Under the pieces are notes generated by a model that saw nothing but the letters and a program-made list of their open reading frames with translations, ran no database searches and was not told the DNA's origin. From Bradyrhizobium iriomotense (lineage in GTDB: Bacteria; Pseudomonadota; Alphaproteobacteria; Rhizobiales; Xanthobacteraceae): 64,000 nt of DNA. Where the stretch lies: positions 410,851 through 474,850 of the forward strand of contig NZ_BSOW01000002.1 in assembly GCF_030160715.1 (NCBI RefSeq). The letters run 5' to 3'. Shown one piece after another: positions 1 through 7,648 of this stretch; the stretch's first letter is position 1; every line of letters starts with the position of its first letter. Position numbers and translations under genes: made by a program.

Positions 1-1909
1 TAACGTCGGCGACATGACCAAGGCAAGCGAGATGCTGCAACGCTCCCTGCGTGCCGAGCGGCAGCCGCGTCAGCTTCGCGGCCAGGAGCTCCACGACGTT
101 GTCGGTATATTGCTTGGCGTGGATGCCTTCGAGGTCCCAGGACCATCGCTCCCCCTCGTGATCGAATGCCAGGAGACCTTCGCCGGCGAGCGCGTGAAGA
201 AATTGGATCACAAAGAAAGGATTCCCATCGGTCTTCGCGTGCACCAACCCCGCGAGCTGGGCGGCCAGCTCTGCGTCGCAGCGGAGCGAGTCCGCGACAA
301 GTTCTTCCAGGTGTTCGGTTCTCAGCGAAGCAAGTTTGATATCCTGCACTCTTCCGGTTGCCCGAATCGTCTCCAGCTTACGCATGAGCGGATGTGCTGC
401 GGTGACCTCGTTATCGCGGAAGGCGCCGACGAGGAGAAGATTGCGGAGATCGGACCGGTTCAACAGGTCTTCCACGAGGTCAAGCGTCGCCGCGTCGAGC
501 CATTGCAAGTCATCGAGGAAGAGCGCCAGGGGATGTTCAGGTCGGGCGAAGACACCGATGAACTGTCGAAACACGAGCTGGAAGCGCCGTTGCGCGTCTT
601 GTGGCGGAAGCTCCGGGACCGGCGGTGGCTCTCCAACGATTAGCCTGACGTCAGGAACGAGATCCACAATCAGTCCTGCGTTCGGTCCCAGCGCTTCCCG
701 CAATGCGTCGCGCCAAGGCGCAAGGTCGGCTTCGCTCTTGCCGAGCAGCGGCCGGACCAGGCTCTGAAAGGCTTGTGCCAGCGTCGCGTAGGGAATGTCG
801 CGTTTGTACTGGTCGAACTTGCCGGAAGCGAAAAGGCCTCGCGGCGGTACCAGCACCGGCTGCAGCTCGTTGACGACCGAGGATTTGCCCACGCCGGAAT
901 AGCCCGAAACCAGAACCAATTCCGGGGCGCCACCGTTGACGACGCGATCGAAGGAGGCGAGCAGGGTCTCAACCTCGCGCCGCCGCCCGTAGAGTTTCTC
1001 GGCGATCAGCAGCCGGTCGGGTGTATCGTGTTCGCCCAATGGAAAGTTTTGGATCCGGCCCTGCGCCTGCCATTCGACCAGGCAGCTGCGAAGATCGCTT
1101 TCGAGGCCGGCCGCCGTTTGATAGCGGTCTTCGGCCCTCTTCGCGAGCAGCTTCATGACGATCGCCGAGACGGTGCCAGGGATTTCTTTCAGCCGCTCGA
1201 CCGGCGGCACGGGCTGCCTAGCGAGATGGCAATGTACCCATTCCATCGGCTCAGCAGCGGTGAACGGCAAAGCACCGGTGAGCATTTGGTAGAAAGTGAC
1301 GCCGAGCGCGTACAGATCGCTCCGGGAATCGATTGACCGATTCATCCGCCCGGTCTGCTCGGGCGCCATGTAGGCAAGCGTGCCGGCGATCGTCTCGGGG
1401 GGGTGAGGCGACTGACGTTCGCGCGCGAAGCGCGAGGTGATCCCGAACCCGGTCAGCCGCACTTCGCCGGTTGCCTCGTTTAACAGGATGTTGGTTGGCT
1501 TGATATCTTTGTGAACGAGCCCGCGCTGGTGAAGCTTGCCCAGAGCCGAGGCAATCGTGCAGCCGAGGCGCAACAAGCGCCCCATATCCATGGGCACGCC
1601 GAGCAACCGCTCGAGCGGCTCGCCCGCATCATCGAGCACCAGCATGGTTCGACCGGCGTCGCGCACGAGGTCCAGCGGCCGCACAGCCCACGCCCTGTCG
1701 AGTTCGTCCTTCAGTTCGTATTCGTGCGTGAGCCGATCGAGACATGATCGCGACGGGTGGTCAGCAGCAGGAGCAACAAGCAGCACTGCGCGCCGCTTGC
1801 CCTCATCGTCCAGTCGCCAGCCGCGGTGAAAGACGCGTTCGCTGTCTCTCCACAGGACCTGAGGGTCACCGTCCGAGTACGCCAGGTTCGACGAATGCGG
1901 CACCATCAT
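1..1909 (-). CDS. Kinase-like/AAA ATPase multidomain sensor protein, N-terminal part (runs off the window)
   Basis: About 636 codons are visible with no stop before the left edge, so the gene is partial. Residues about 1-290 form a Ser/Thr kinase-like domain with catalytic-loop text HKDIKPTN (about 133-140). An AAA_16-type ATPase follows, with P-loop GYSGVGKSS near residue 340 and Walker B-like LALFLDDLQW. This order matches the trifunctional kinase/ATP-binding/histidine kinase proteins common in rhizobia, whose GAF and histidine kinase parts would lie beyond the edge. The DFG motif reads TGFG (153-156) and no N-lobe VAxK lysine is visible, so the kinase domain may be inactive. Two adjacent ATGs (1909 and 1906) follow a GGAGG; the second has the better spacing. 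It is divergent from the CoA operon at 2197. Signalling role is known for the family; the input is unknown. Confidence 0.85.
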   Translation of the reverse strand, partial: MMVPHSSNLAYSDGDPQVLWRDSERVFHRGWRLDDEGKRRAVLLVAPAADHPSRSCLDRLTHEYELKDELDRAWAVRPLDLVRDAGRTMLVLDDAGEPLERLLGVPMDMGRLLRLGCTIASALGKLHQRGLVHKDIKPTNILLNEATGEVRLTGFGITSRFARERQSPHPPETIAGTLAYMAPEQTGRMNRSIDSRSDLYALGVTFYQMLTGALPFTAAEPMEWVHCHLARQPVPPVERLKEIPGTVSAIVMKLLAKRAEDRYQTAAGLESDLRSCLVEWQAQGRIQNFPLGEHDTPDRLLIAEKLYGRRREVETLLASFDRVVNGGAPELVLVSGYSGVGKSSVVNELQPVLVPPRGLFASGKFDQYKRDIPYATLAQAFQSLVRPLLGKSEADLAPWRDALREALGPNAGLIVDLVPDVRLIVGEPPPVPELPPQDAQRRFQLVFRQFIGVFARPEHPLALFLDDLQWLDAATLDLVEDLLNRSDLRNLLLVGAFRDNEVTAAHPLMRKLETIRATGRVQDIKLASLRTEHLEELVADSLRCDAELAAQLAGLVHAKTDGNPFFVIQFLHALAGEGLLAFDHEGERWSWDLEGIHAKQYTDNVVELLAAKLTRLPLGTQGALQHLACLGHVADV

Positions 1910-2196
1910 CAGCCTCCGGCATCCGTGCTCCGAGTTAAGGTCGGTCAACCAAGTTTTAGGTGCGCCATGGGCCCGGCCTCTCTCTCGGGCCCGCAGAAAT
2001 CGTACCGCATTGCCTGAGAAATTCCAGCCGCCCGTTCGTTTTGTCTGATCCGAAATGCGTGGAACCCCGCCGCCTGCTTAGCAGCGATTTGGCACGATTT
2101 GCCGGGCTTTACTCGCGATGGCGGCCGATGTGGGTCAGATAGGGACGAGCGAAGGCCACGTGAGAGAAGACAACTGCGACAGCCGAAGGAAAGACC

Positions 2197-3111
2197 ATGA
2201 CGACAATCGAAGCCACCAAATCGAAGACCTCATCCGGCACCACCCGTTCCGGCCGACTGTTCGTTCTCGAACTGAGCGGAGACCGCATTCACTCGATGAA
2301 TCCCGATGGTTCCGACCGCAAGATCATCGTCAAGGATGGCCGCCTCCCGGATGGCATCGTCGTGGATGTCGAGGCTGGTCACATCTATTGGACCAACATG
2401 GGCGTTCCCCCTCTCAACGACGGCTCCATCGAGCGCGCCGACCTCGACGGTGGGAACCGCAAGGTCATCGTCCCTCAGGGCGTCATCCACACGCCGAAGC
2501 AGATGCACCTCGATAAGGAGAACGGCAAGCTCTATTGGTGCGACCGCGAGGGCATGCGCGTGATGCGCGCCAATCTCGACGGCTCGCAGGTCGAGACGCT
2601 GGTCCAAACCGGCCACGGCGACAACGATGCGCGCGATCAAAACCTGTGGTGCGTCGGGATCACCATCGATCCGAAGTTCAAGAAAATCTACTGGACGCAG
2701 AAGGGCCCCGACAATGGCGAGCAGGGCCGCATCTTCCGCGCCAACATCGAGATCCCGAAGGGCGAGACCCCGACGAACCGTTCCGACATCGAGGTGCTGT
2801 TCGATCGTCTGCCGGAGCCGATCGACCTCGAACTCGATGTGGCGAACCGTGTCCTCTACTGGACCGATCGCGGCGATCCGCCGCGCGGCAACACCGTCAA
2901 TCGCGCGCCCGTCGACACAAAGGCCGATCCGGAGATTGTTGTCACGCATTTGATGGAAGGCATCGGCATCGCCCTCGACGTGCCCGGCAACCGGATGTTC
3001 GTCACCGACTTCGCCGGCTCGGTCTATTCCGCCGACCTCGATGGCAAGAACGTGCGCAACTTCCTCTACGCCCAGGGCAACCTCACCGGCATCGCCTACG
3101 CCGAAGTCTGA
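2197..3111 (+). CDS. YWTD-type beta-propeller protein
   Basis: A 304-residue protein with repeated LDL-receptor-class B (YWTD) blades: HIYWTNMG near 62-69, KLYWCDREG, KIYWTQKG and VLYWTDRGD, each followed by a hydrophobic strand and a DGSxRK-like turn. This repeat pattern predicts a six-bladed propeller. No signal peptide is seen; the N-terminus is Thr/Ser/Lys rich. The start ATG has AAGGAAAG upstream. It is the first gene of a co-directional set of five whose other members handle acyl-CoA substrates, with a 25 bp gap to the next gene. Bacterial YWTD proteins are often annotated as 3-hydroxyacyl-CoA dehydrogenase-associated or gluconolactonase-like, but I cannot assign a reaction. It might be a lactonase or a binding scaffold. 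Confidence 0.85.
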   Translation: MTTIEATKSKTSSGTTRSGRLFVLELSGDRIHSMNPDGSDRKIIVKDGRLPDGIVVDVEAGHIYWTNMGVPPLNDGSIERADLDGGNRKVIVPQGVIHTPKQMHLDKENGKLYWCDREGMRVMRANLDGSQVETLVQTGHGDNDARDQNLWCVGITIDPKFKKIYWTQKGPDNGEQGRIFRANIEIPKGETPTNRSDIEVLFDRLPEPIDLELDVANRVLYWTDRGDPPRGNTVNRAPVDTKADPEIVVTHLMEGIGIALDVPGNRMFVTDFAGSVYSADLDGKNVRNFLYAQGNLTGIAYAEV

Positions 3112-3136
3112 AAAAGCCGAACAGGAGAATCAAACC

Positions 3137-4114
3137 ATGTCGAATACCAAACCCATTCGCCGCATCGCCATCATCGGCACCGGCGTGATCGGCGCGAGCT
3201 GGGCCTCGCTGTTCCTCGCCAAAGGATTGCAGGTTATCGCAACCGACCCCGCGCCGAACGCGGAGGCCTCGCTTCGCAAGTTCGTGGACACGGCCTGGCC
3301 AGCTCTCAAGCGGCTGGGCCTGTCGGCGGGAGCATCGCAGTCGAACCTCAAGTTCACGGCAGATCTCACACAGGCGGTCGCTGGCGTCGACCTCGTTCAG
3401 GAGAACGGCCCCGAGCGGATTGATTTCAAGCAGAAGCTCTATGGGCAGCTCGACGAGCTACTGGCTCCCGAAGTGATCATTGCATCGAGCTCGTCGGGGC
3501 TCACCATGAGCGAGATCCAGAAAGGCGCCGCGGCGCACCCCGAGCGCTGCGTCATCGGTCATCCGTTCAATCCGCCGCACCTGATCCCGCTGACCGAGAT
3601 CGTCGGCGGAGCCAAGACCTCGGAAGCGACAATCCAGCGCGTGGAGGAATTCTACACGTCCATCGGGCAAAAGACGGTGCGCGTCAAGAAGGAGCTGCCC
3701 GGCCACGTCGCCAACCGGCTGCAGTCCGCAGTGGCTCGCGAGGTCTACTATCTTGTCGCCGAGGGCGTGGTGAGCGCCGCCGACGTCGACACCGCCCTCT
3801 CCTGGGGCCCGGGCCTGCGCTGGGGAATCATGGGCAACTTGATGCTCAATCACCTCGGCGGCGGCCCGGGTGGCATCGAGCACTTCTTCCATCAGTTCTC
3901 GGGGCCGATGACGGCCTGGTGGAAGACGCTCGGCTCGCCGGTGCTGACGCCGGACGTGCAGCAGAAGCTGATCGACAGCGTCCACGCGGAAGTCGGATCG
4001 CGCACCATTGCGGAGCTGGAGGCGGAGCGCGACGAAGTCCTTCTCGGCCTGCTCGAACTGCGCAAGAAGGCCGCCAAGTCGACCCAGACGAAATCGATCG
4101 AGCCAGTTGCGTAA
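3137..4114 (+). CDS. 3-hydroxyacyl-CoA dehydrogenase family protein (L-carnitine dehydrogenase-like)
   Basis: A 325-residue NAD-dependent dehydrogenase. The Rossmann motif GTGVIGASWA lies near residues 14-23, and the family signature GHPFNPPHLIPLTE carries the active-site His region. The C-terminal domain has the usual NRLQSAVAREVYYLVAEG helix. The length fits single-domain 3-hydroxyacyl-CoA or L-carnitine dehydrogenases (about 310-325 aa) rather than fused FadB proteins. The ATG at 3137 is chosen because AGGAGA precedes it by 8 bp and the Rossmann fold starts directly after; an in-frame upstream ATG lies inside the propeller gene. It probably oxidises a 3-hydroxyacid or its CoA ester within this five-gene operon. 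Substrate not determined from sequence. Confidence 0.9.
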   Translation: MSNTKPIRRIAIIGTGVIGASWASLFLAKGLQVIATDPAPNAEASLRKFVDTAWPALKRLGLSAGASQSNLKFTADLTQAVAGVDLVQENGPERIDFKQKLYGQLDELLAPEVIIASSSSGLTMSEIQKGAAAHPERCVIGHPFNPPHLIPLTEIVGGAKTSEATIQRVEEFYTSIGQKTVRVKKELPGHVANRLQSAVAREVYYLVAEGVVSAADVDTALSWGPGLRWGIMGNLMLNHLGGGPGGIEHFFHQFSGPMTAWWKTLGSPVLTPDVQQKLIDSVHAEVGSRTIAELEAERDEVLLGLLELRKKAAKSTQTKSIEPVA

Positions 4115-4203
4115 GCCCAAGCGGGTTCTGCGCATTCATCTGAGAACCGAAAAGCGCGCCGGTGCGCATTGCGCCGGCTCGCAACCTGAGAAGAGAGATC
4201 AAC

Positions 4204-5055
4204 ATGTCATCGACAACAACGACGCTCGACTCTCCGCCCGCAGCAGTGCCTGCCGATCCTTCGGCGGCGACACTGACGCTCGCAAACGTCCTGTACGAAA
4301 AGCGCGGCGCGGTCGCCTATGTGACCATCAACCGGCCCAAGGTGCTCAACGCCCTGAACACGCCGACATGGAAGGATCTGCGCACGGCCTTCGAGCATGC
4401 GCGGGACGACGACGCCGTGCGCGGCGTCATCCTCACCGGCGCAGGTGACAAGGCATTCGTCGCCGGCGCCGACATCAGCGAGCTCGCGCATGCGAGTGCG
4501 ATCGATGCCGAACGGTCCAGCAGCTCCGGGCAGGAGGTGCTCGATCTCGTCGAGAATCTCGGCAAGCCGGTGATCGCGGCGATCAATGGCTTTGCACTCG
4601 GCGGCGGCTGCGAGACGGCAATGGCCTGCTCCATCCGCATCGCTGTCGAGCACGCGAAGTTCGGCCAGCCCGAGGTCAAGCTGGGATTGCTTCCCGGGGG
4701 CGGCGGCACGCAACGCCTGCCGCGCCTAGTCGGAAAGGGCCGCGCGCTCCAGCTCATTCTGTCCGGCGAGATCATCAGCGCGCAAGAGGCCTGGCGCATC
4801 GGGCTCGTCAACGAAGTCGTCCAGGCAACCGATCTCATCCCGCGTGCGGAAGCCATCCTGAAGATGATCGCTTCGAACGCTCCCATCGCTGTCAAGCTTT
4901 CGCTCGAGGCCGTGAACAAGGGATTGGACACGAGCCAGAGCGAGGGCTTCGCACTGGAAGCCTCCTACTTCGGGCTGTGCGCCGGGACGGAAGACAAGAA
5001 GGAAGGGACGTCTGCCTTCCTCGAGAAGCGCGCCCCCAAGTTCCTGGGGCGGTGA
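4204..5055 (+). CDS. Enoyl-CoA hydratase/isomerase (crotonase) family protein, catalytically complete
   Basis: A 283-residue crotonase-fold protein. It has an N-terminal extension of about 35 residues rich in Ser, Thr and Ala before the canonical start (YEKRGAVAYVTINRP). The oxyanion-hole segment GDKAFVAGADISE is present, and both hydratase glutamates are found, in GFALGGGCE and FGQPEVKLGLLPGGGG. This predicts true hydratase (or carnitinyl-CoA dehydratase-like) activity, adding or removing water at a 2-enoyl-CoA. The start at 4204 follows AAGAGAGA. It sits 89 bp after the dehydrogenase and 29 bp before the CoA transferase, so co-transcription is likely. The substrate is unknown. Confidence 0.92.
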   Translation: MSSTTTTLDSPPAAVPADPSAATLTLANVLYEKRGAVAYVTINRPKVLNALNTPTWKDLRTAFEHARDDDAVRGVILTGAGDKAFVAGADISELAHASAIDAERSSSSGQEVLDLVENLGKPVIAAINGFALGGGCETAMACSIRIAVEHAKFGQPEVKLGLLPGGGGTQRLPRLVGKGRALQLILSGEIISAQEAWRIGLVNEVVQATDLIPRAEAILKMIASNAPIAVKLSLEAVNKGLDTSQSEGFALEASYFGLCAGTEDKKEGTSAFLEKRAPKFLGR

Positions 5056-5084
5056 AGCCAACGCGACGATTTAGGAGAGACCCA

Positions 5085-6308
5085 ATGGCAAGCGACAACG
5101 TTTTTTCTGGACTGAAGGTGGTTGATTTCGCGAGCTTCGTCGCGGCGCCCGGCGCCGCCGTCATCCTGTCGGATTTCGGCGCCGACGTCATCAAGGTCGA
5201 ACCGCCGAGCGGTGACCCCTGGCGACATGCGCATAAGATCCCGCCGCAGCCTGCTTCAGATGATCCCTATCAGTGGCATCTCGCCAACCGCAACAAGCGC
5301 AGCATCACGCTCGACCTGAAGTCACCAAGCGCGCAGCAGGTCGTCGAGCAGCTGGTCAGGTGGGCCGACGTATTCATCGTCAATACGCCGCATCCCGCGC
5401 GCAAGAAATTGAAGCTCGAATACGCCGACGTCATGCAATGGAATCCGCGGCTAATCTACGCGGATCTCACCGGCTTTGGCGAAAAGGGGCCGGATGCCAG
5501 TCTCCCCGGCTTCGACATCACGTCATACTGGGCGCGCAGCGGCCTGCTGTCGATGACGCGCGATGCCGGCGCGCCGCCGACCTGGCCGGTGGCCGGCAGC
5601 GGCGATAACGCGACGGCCGTGGGAATCTATTCGGCGATCGTCACGGCACTGTACCGCCGCGAGCGCACCGGCAAGGGCGCGTATGTCACAACCTCGCTGC
5701 TCGCCGAGGGCGTCTGGTCGGCGAGCGTTTCGATTCAGGCTGCGCTAGCCGGCGCGAAGTTCTACGGGCTGCATGATCGCAAGCATCCGGCAAGTGCTGC
5801 GCTCAACGTGTATCGCGCCTCCGACGGCACCTGGTTCGTTCTCATCGTCATGCCCGACAAGTTGGCGGCGGTGGCGAAGGCGATCGGCCGGCCGGATCTC
5901 TTGACCGATCCGCGGTTCTCGGATCCCGCGAAGCTGATGGCGAACATGCCGCAGCTCACGGCCATCTTCGACGATCTTTTCTCCGCGCAGCCGATGGCGC
6001 ACTGGGAGGAGGTTTTCAGCGGCGTGCACGTCACGTTCGGCGCCGTACGCGGACCGGAAGAGGTAATCAACGATCCGCAGCTGGTGGCAAACGACATCGT
6101 GGTTCCGCTCGAAGGAGCCGGCGGCAAGCTGACTTCGACGATTAGCAGCCCGATTCAGGTGCACGGTGTCGCCAAGGTTCCGGCCCGGCGTGCTCCCAAC
6201 CTCGGCGAGCACACCGAAGAGATCCTGCGTGACCTGGGATTTGACACCGATGGCATCGAGGACCTGCGCGCCAACGGCGCGGTGCCAAAAGTCAAGGAAC
6301 ACGCCTGA
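5085..6308 (+). CDS. CaiB/BaiF (class III) CoA transferase
   Basis: A 407-residue family III CoA transferase. The N-terminal block GLKVVDFASFVAAPGAA and the GADVIKVEPP segment are typical of CaiB and formyl-CoA transferase. The conserved catalytic Asp that forms the aspartyl-CoA anhydride in this family corresponds to D144 in LPGFDITSYWARSG. The length fits the family (about 390-430 aa). The ATG at 5085 is preceded by AGGAGA at good spacing. In this operon it would attach CoA to the carboxylic acid that the neighbouring dehydrogenase and crotonases then process. CoA donor and acceptor are not known. Confidence 0.93.
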   Translation: MASDNVFSGLKVVDFASFVAAPGAAVILSDFGADVIKVEPPSGDPWRHAHKIPPQPASDDPYQWHLANRNKRSITLDLKSPSAQQVVEQLVRWADVFIVNTPHPARKKLKLEYADVMQWNPRLIYADLTGFGEKGPDASLPGFDITSYWARSGLLSMTRDAGAPPTWPVAGSGDNATAVGIYSAIVTALYRRERTGKGAYVTTSLLAEGVWSASVSIQAALAGAKFYGLHDRKHPASAALNVYRASDGTWFVLIVMPDKLAAVAKAIGRPDLLTDPRFSDPAKLMANMPQLTAIFDDLFSAQPMAHWEEVFSGVHVTFGAVRGPEEVINDPQLVANDIVVPLEGAGGKLTSTISSPIQVHGVAKVPARRAPNLGEHTEEILRDLGFDTDGIEDLRANGAVPKVKEHA

Positions 6309-6340
6309 CACAGGACGGACAGAGAGAAAGGAACAAGCCC

Positions 6341-7126
6341 ATGAGCGAGATCCTCACCGAGCATACCGACGGCATCCTGCGGGTCCAACTTAATCGCCCG
6401 GCCCAGAAAAACGCCATGACGTCCGCCATGTATACGGAGCTGGCCGACATCCTCAACCAAGCTGACAAGGACGACGCGATCCGTGTCGTGCTCTGGCACA
6501 GCACCGGAAACGTGTTCTGCGCCGGAAACGACGTCGTGGATTTCCTCAAGAATCCGCCCAGGCCGGGCGCATTTCCGCAAGGCGACCTGATGGACGCGTT
6601 CGTCAGGTTCGAAAAGCCGATCGTCGCGGCCGTGCAAGGCGCAGCGATCGGCGGCGGAACCACGATCCTGACGCACTGCGATTTCATCTACGCTGTGGAG
6701 AGCGCGAAATTCCAGCTACCGTTCATCAACCTGGCGCTGGTGCCGGAATTCGGATCGAGCTTCTCGATACCGGCGCGCGTGGGCCATCTCCGGGCGGCGG
6801 AATTGTACTTGCTGGGAGAGCCGTTCACGGCTGCGCGGGCAGCGGAGCTGGGCCTCGTGACCCGCGTGGTGCCCGATGCCGACCTGCTCACGACAGCTAC
6901 CGCAACGGCGCAGAAGCTGGCGGCAAAACCGAGCAGCGCGTTGCTGGCGAGCAAGCGGCTCCTCAAGCAGCCTTCGATTGGCCAGCTCAATGCGGCGATC
7001 AAGAATGAGAACCAGGAGTTCATGGAGCGGGTAACCTCGGCAGACGCCAAGGAAGCGCTCTCGGCCTTCCTCGAGAAGCGGCCGCCCAACTTCAACAAGA
7101 CGAAGGCGCCCGTCGCGGCCAAATAG
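6341..7126 (+). CDS. Crotonase family protein, isomerase-like (lacks the two hydratase glutamates)
   Basis: A 261-residue crotonase-fold protein, last of the five-gene set, 32 bp after the CoA transferase. The oxyanion segment VFCAGNDVVDF is present. In place of the first hydratase Glu it reads AAIGGGTTI, and in place of the second FQLPFINLALVPEFGSS. That leaves a single Glu in VPEFG, as in delta3-delta2-enoyl-CoA isomerases. It is therefore more likely an isomerase or another crotonase activity than a hydratase. The C-terminus EKRPPNFNKTKAPVAAK is an ordinary crotonase tail. AAAGGA lies about 10 bp before the ATG. Confidence 0.9.
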   Translation: MSEILTEHTDGILRVQLNRPAQKNAMTSAMYTELADILNQADKDDAIRVVLWHSTGNVFCAGNDVVDFLKNPPRPGAFPQGDLMDAFVRFEKPIVAAVQGAAIGGGTTILTHCDFIYAVESAKFQLPFINLALVPEFGSSFSIPARVGHLRAAELYLLGEPFTAARAAELGLVTRVVPDADLLTTATATAQKLAAKPSSALLASKRLLKQPSIGQLNAAIKNENQEFMERVTSADAKEALSAFLEKRPPNFNKTKAPVAAK

Positions 7127-7218
7127 CCCGCGCCCGCAGCAATCGATGGGCGTCGCGTCGAGTATGGCGCGACGCAAACCGGGATTAAGAGCGGCGCCAG
7201 GCAAAGGCGTGGACTGAT

Positions 7219-7377
7219 ATGAAACACGTCTTGAGCTTCGCCACGTTTGCCATGGTAGCGCTGTGCTTCGTAGTGTTCCTGGCCACGATGAAGCCAACTG
7301 TTCTCAGCGCCGTCGAGGCATCGAGCAAGCCCGCGCATTGCAAAATGGCCGGCTTCTGGTGCGCCAGGATGCCATAG
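7219..7377 (+). CDS. Small membrane or exported protein, 52 aa
   Basis: A short reading frame with a Lys-His start followed by a hydrophobic stretch (FATFAMVALCFVVFLA, about 7-22), then a short tail with two Cys and three aromatic or basic residues ending FWCARMP. It looks like a single-TM or signal-anchored small protein. The ribosome-binding site is weak (GGCGTGGACTGAT). It lies in the 520 bp gap between the CoA operon and flavohemoglobin and overlaps an antisense hydrolase-like fragment at its 3' side. No function can be assigned; the hydrophobic profile is the main support. Confidence 0.4.
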   Translation: MKHVLSFATFAMVALCFVVFLATMKPTVLSAVEASSKPAHCKMAGFWCARMP

Positions 7378-7388
7378 CGGGGCCCCAC

Positions 7389-7448
7389 GGCTGGAACGTT
7401 GAGAGCACCGTGGACTAGCGCGACGGTGACCTTCGGATTCTCTTCCAT
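7389..7448 (-). pseudogene. Possible 5' stub of an alpha/beta hydrolase gene
   Basis: On the minus strand an ATG at 7448 with a good GGAGG site 8-12 bp upstream opens a frame reading NPKVTVALVHGALN. The VxLVHGA text is what alpha/beta hydrolases carry at the first strand and oxyanion turn. After about 20 codons the frame no longer resembles the family and continues to 7185 as unrelated sequence. I read this as the leftover beginning of a deleted hydrolase gene. The match is short, so chance resemblance is possible. Confidence 0.3.
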
Positions 7449-7648
7449 GATCCGGCCTCCGGAGCCTGGGACTATTTCTGTTCGTCGCGACGACGAGAAC
7501 CGCGACGTTCAACTTGCCCCCCGAGCCTCTCTTGTTTGCAGCGTCTTATCGAGATTTGCGTAAGTTTGGCAGCATTAACTCGCGCATTTGGGTCACGCGG
7601 CGTAGCTATCGAGAAGCCGCAAGACAACGCATCACACGGAGGAGCGTC

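Noticed and set aside
14..1336. Plus-strand frames at the left edge
   Set aside because: The minus strand encodes a continuous kinase/ATPase with clear motifs over the whole interval.
2197..7126. A known carnitine (cai) operon
   Set aside because: The enzymes are carnitine-like in part, but no carnitine transporter, CaiA, CaiC or CaiE is present, so the name would be over-reaching.
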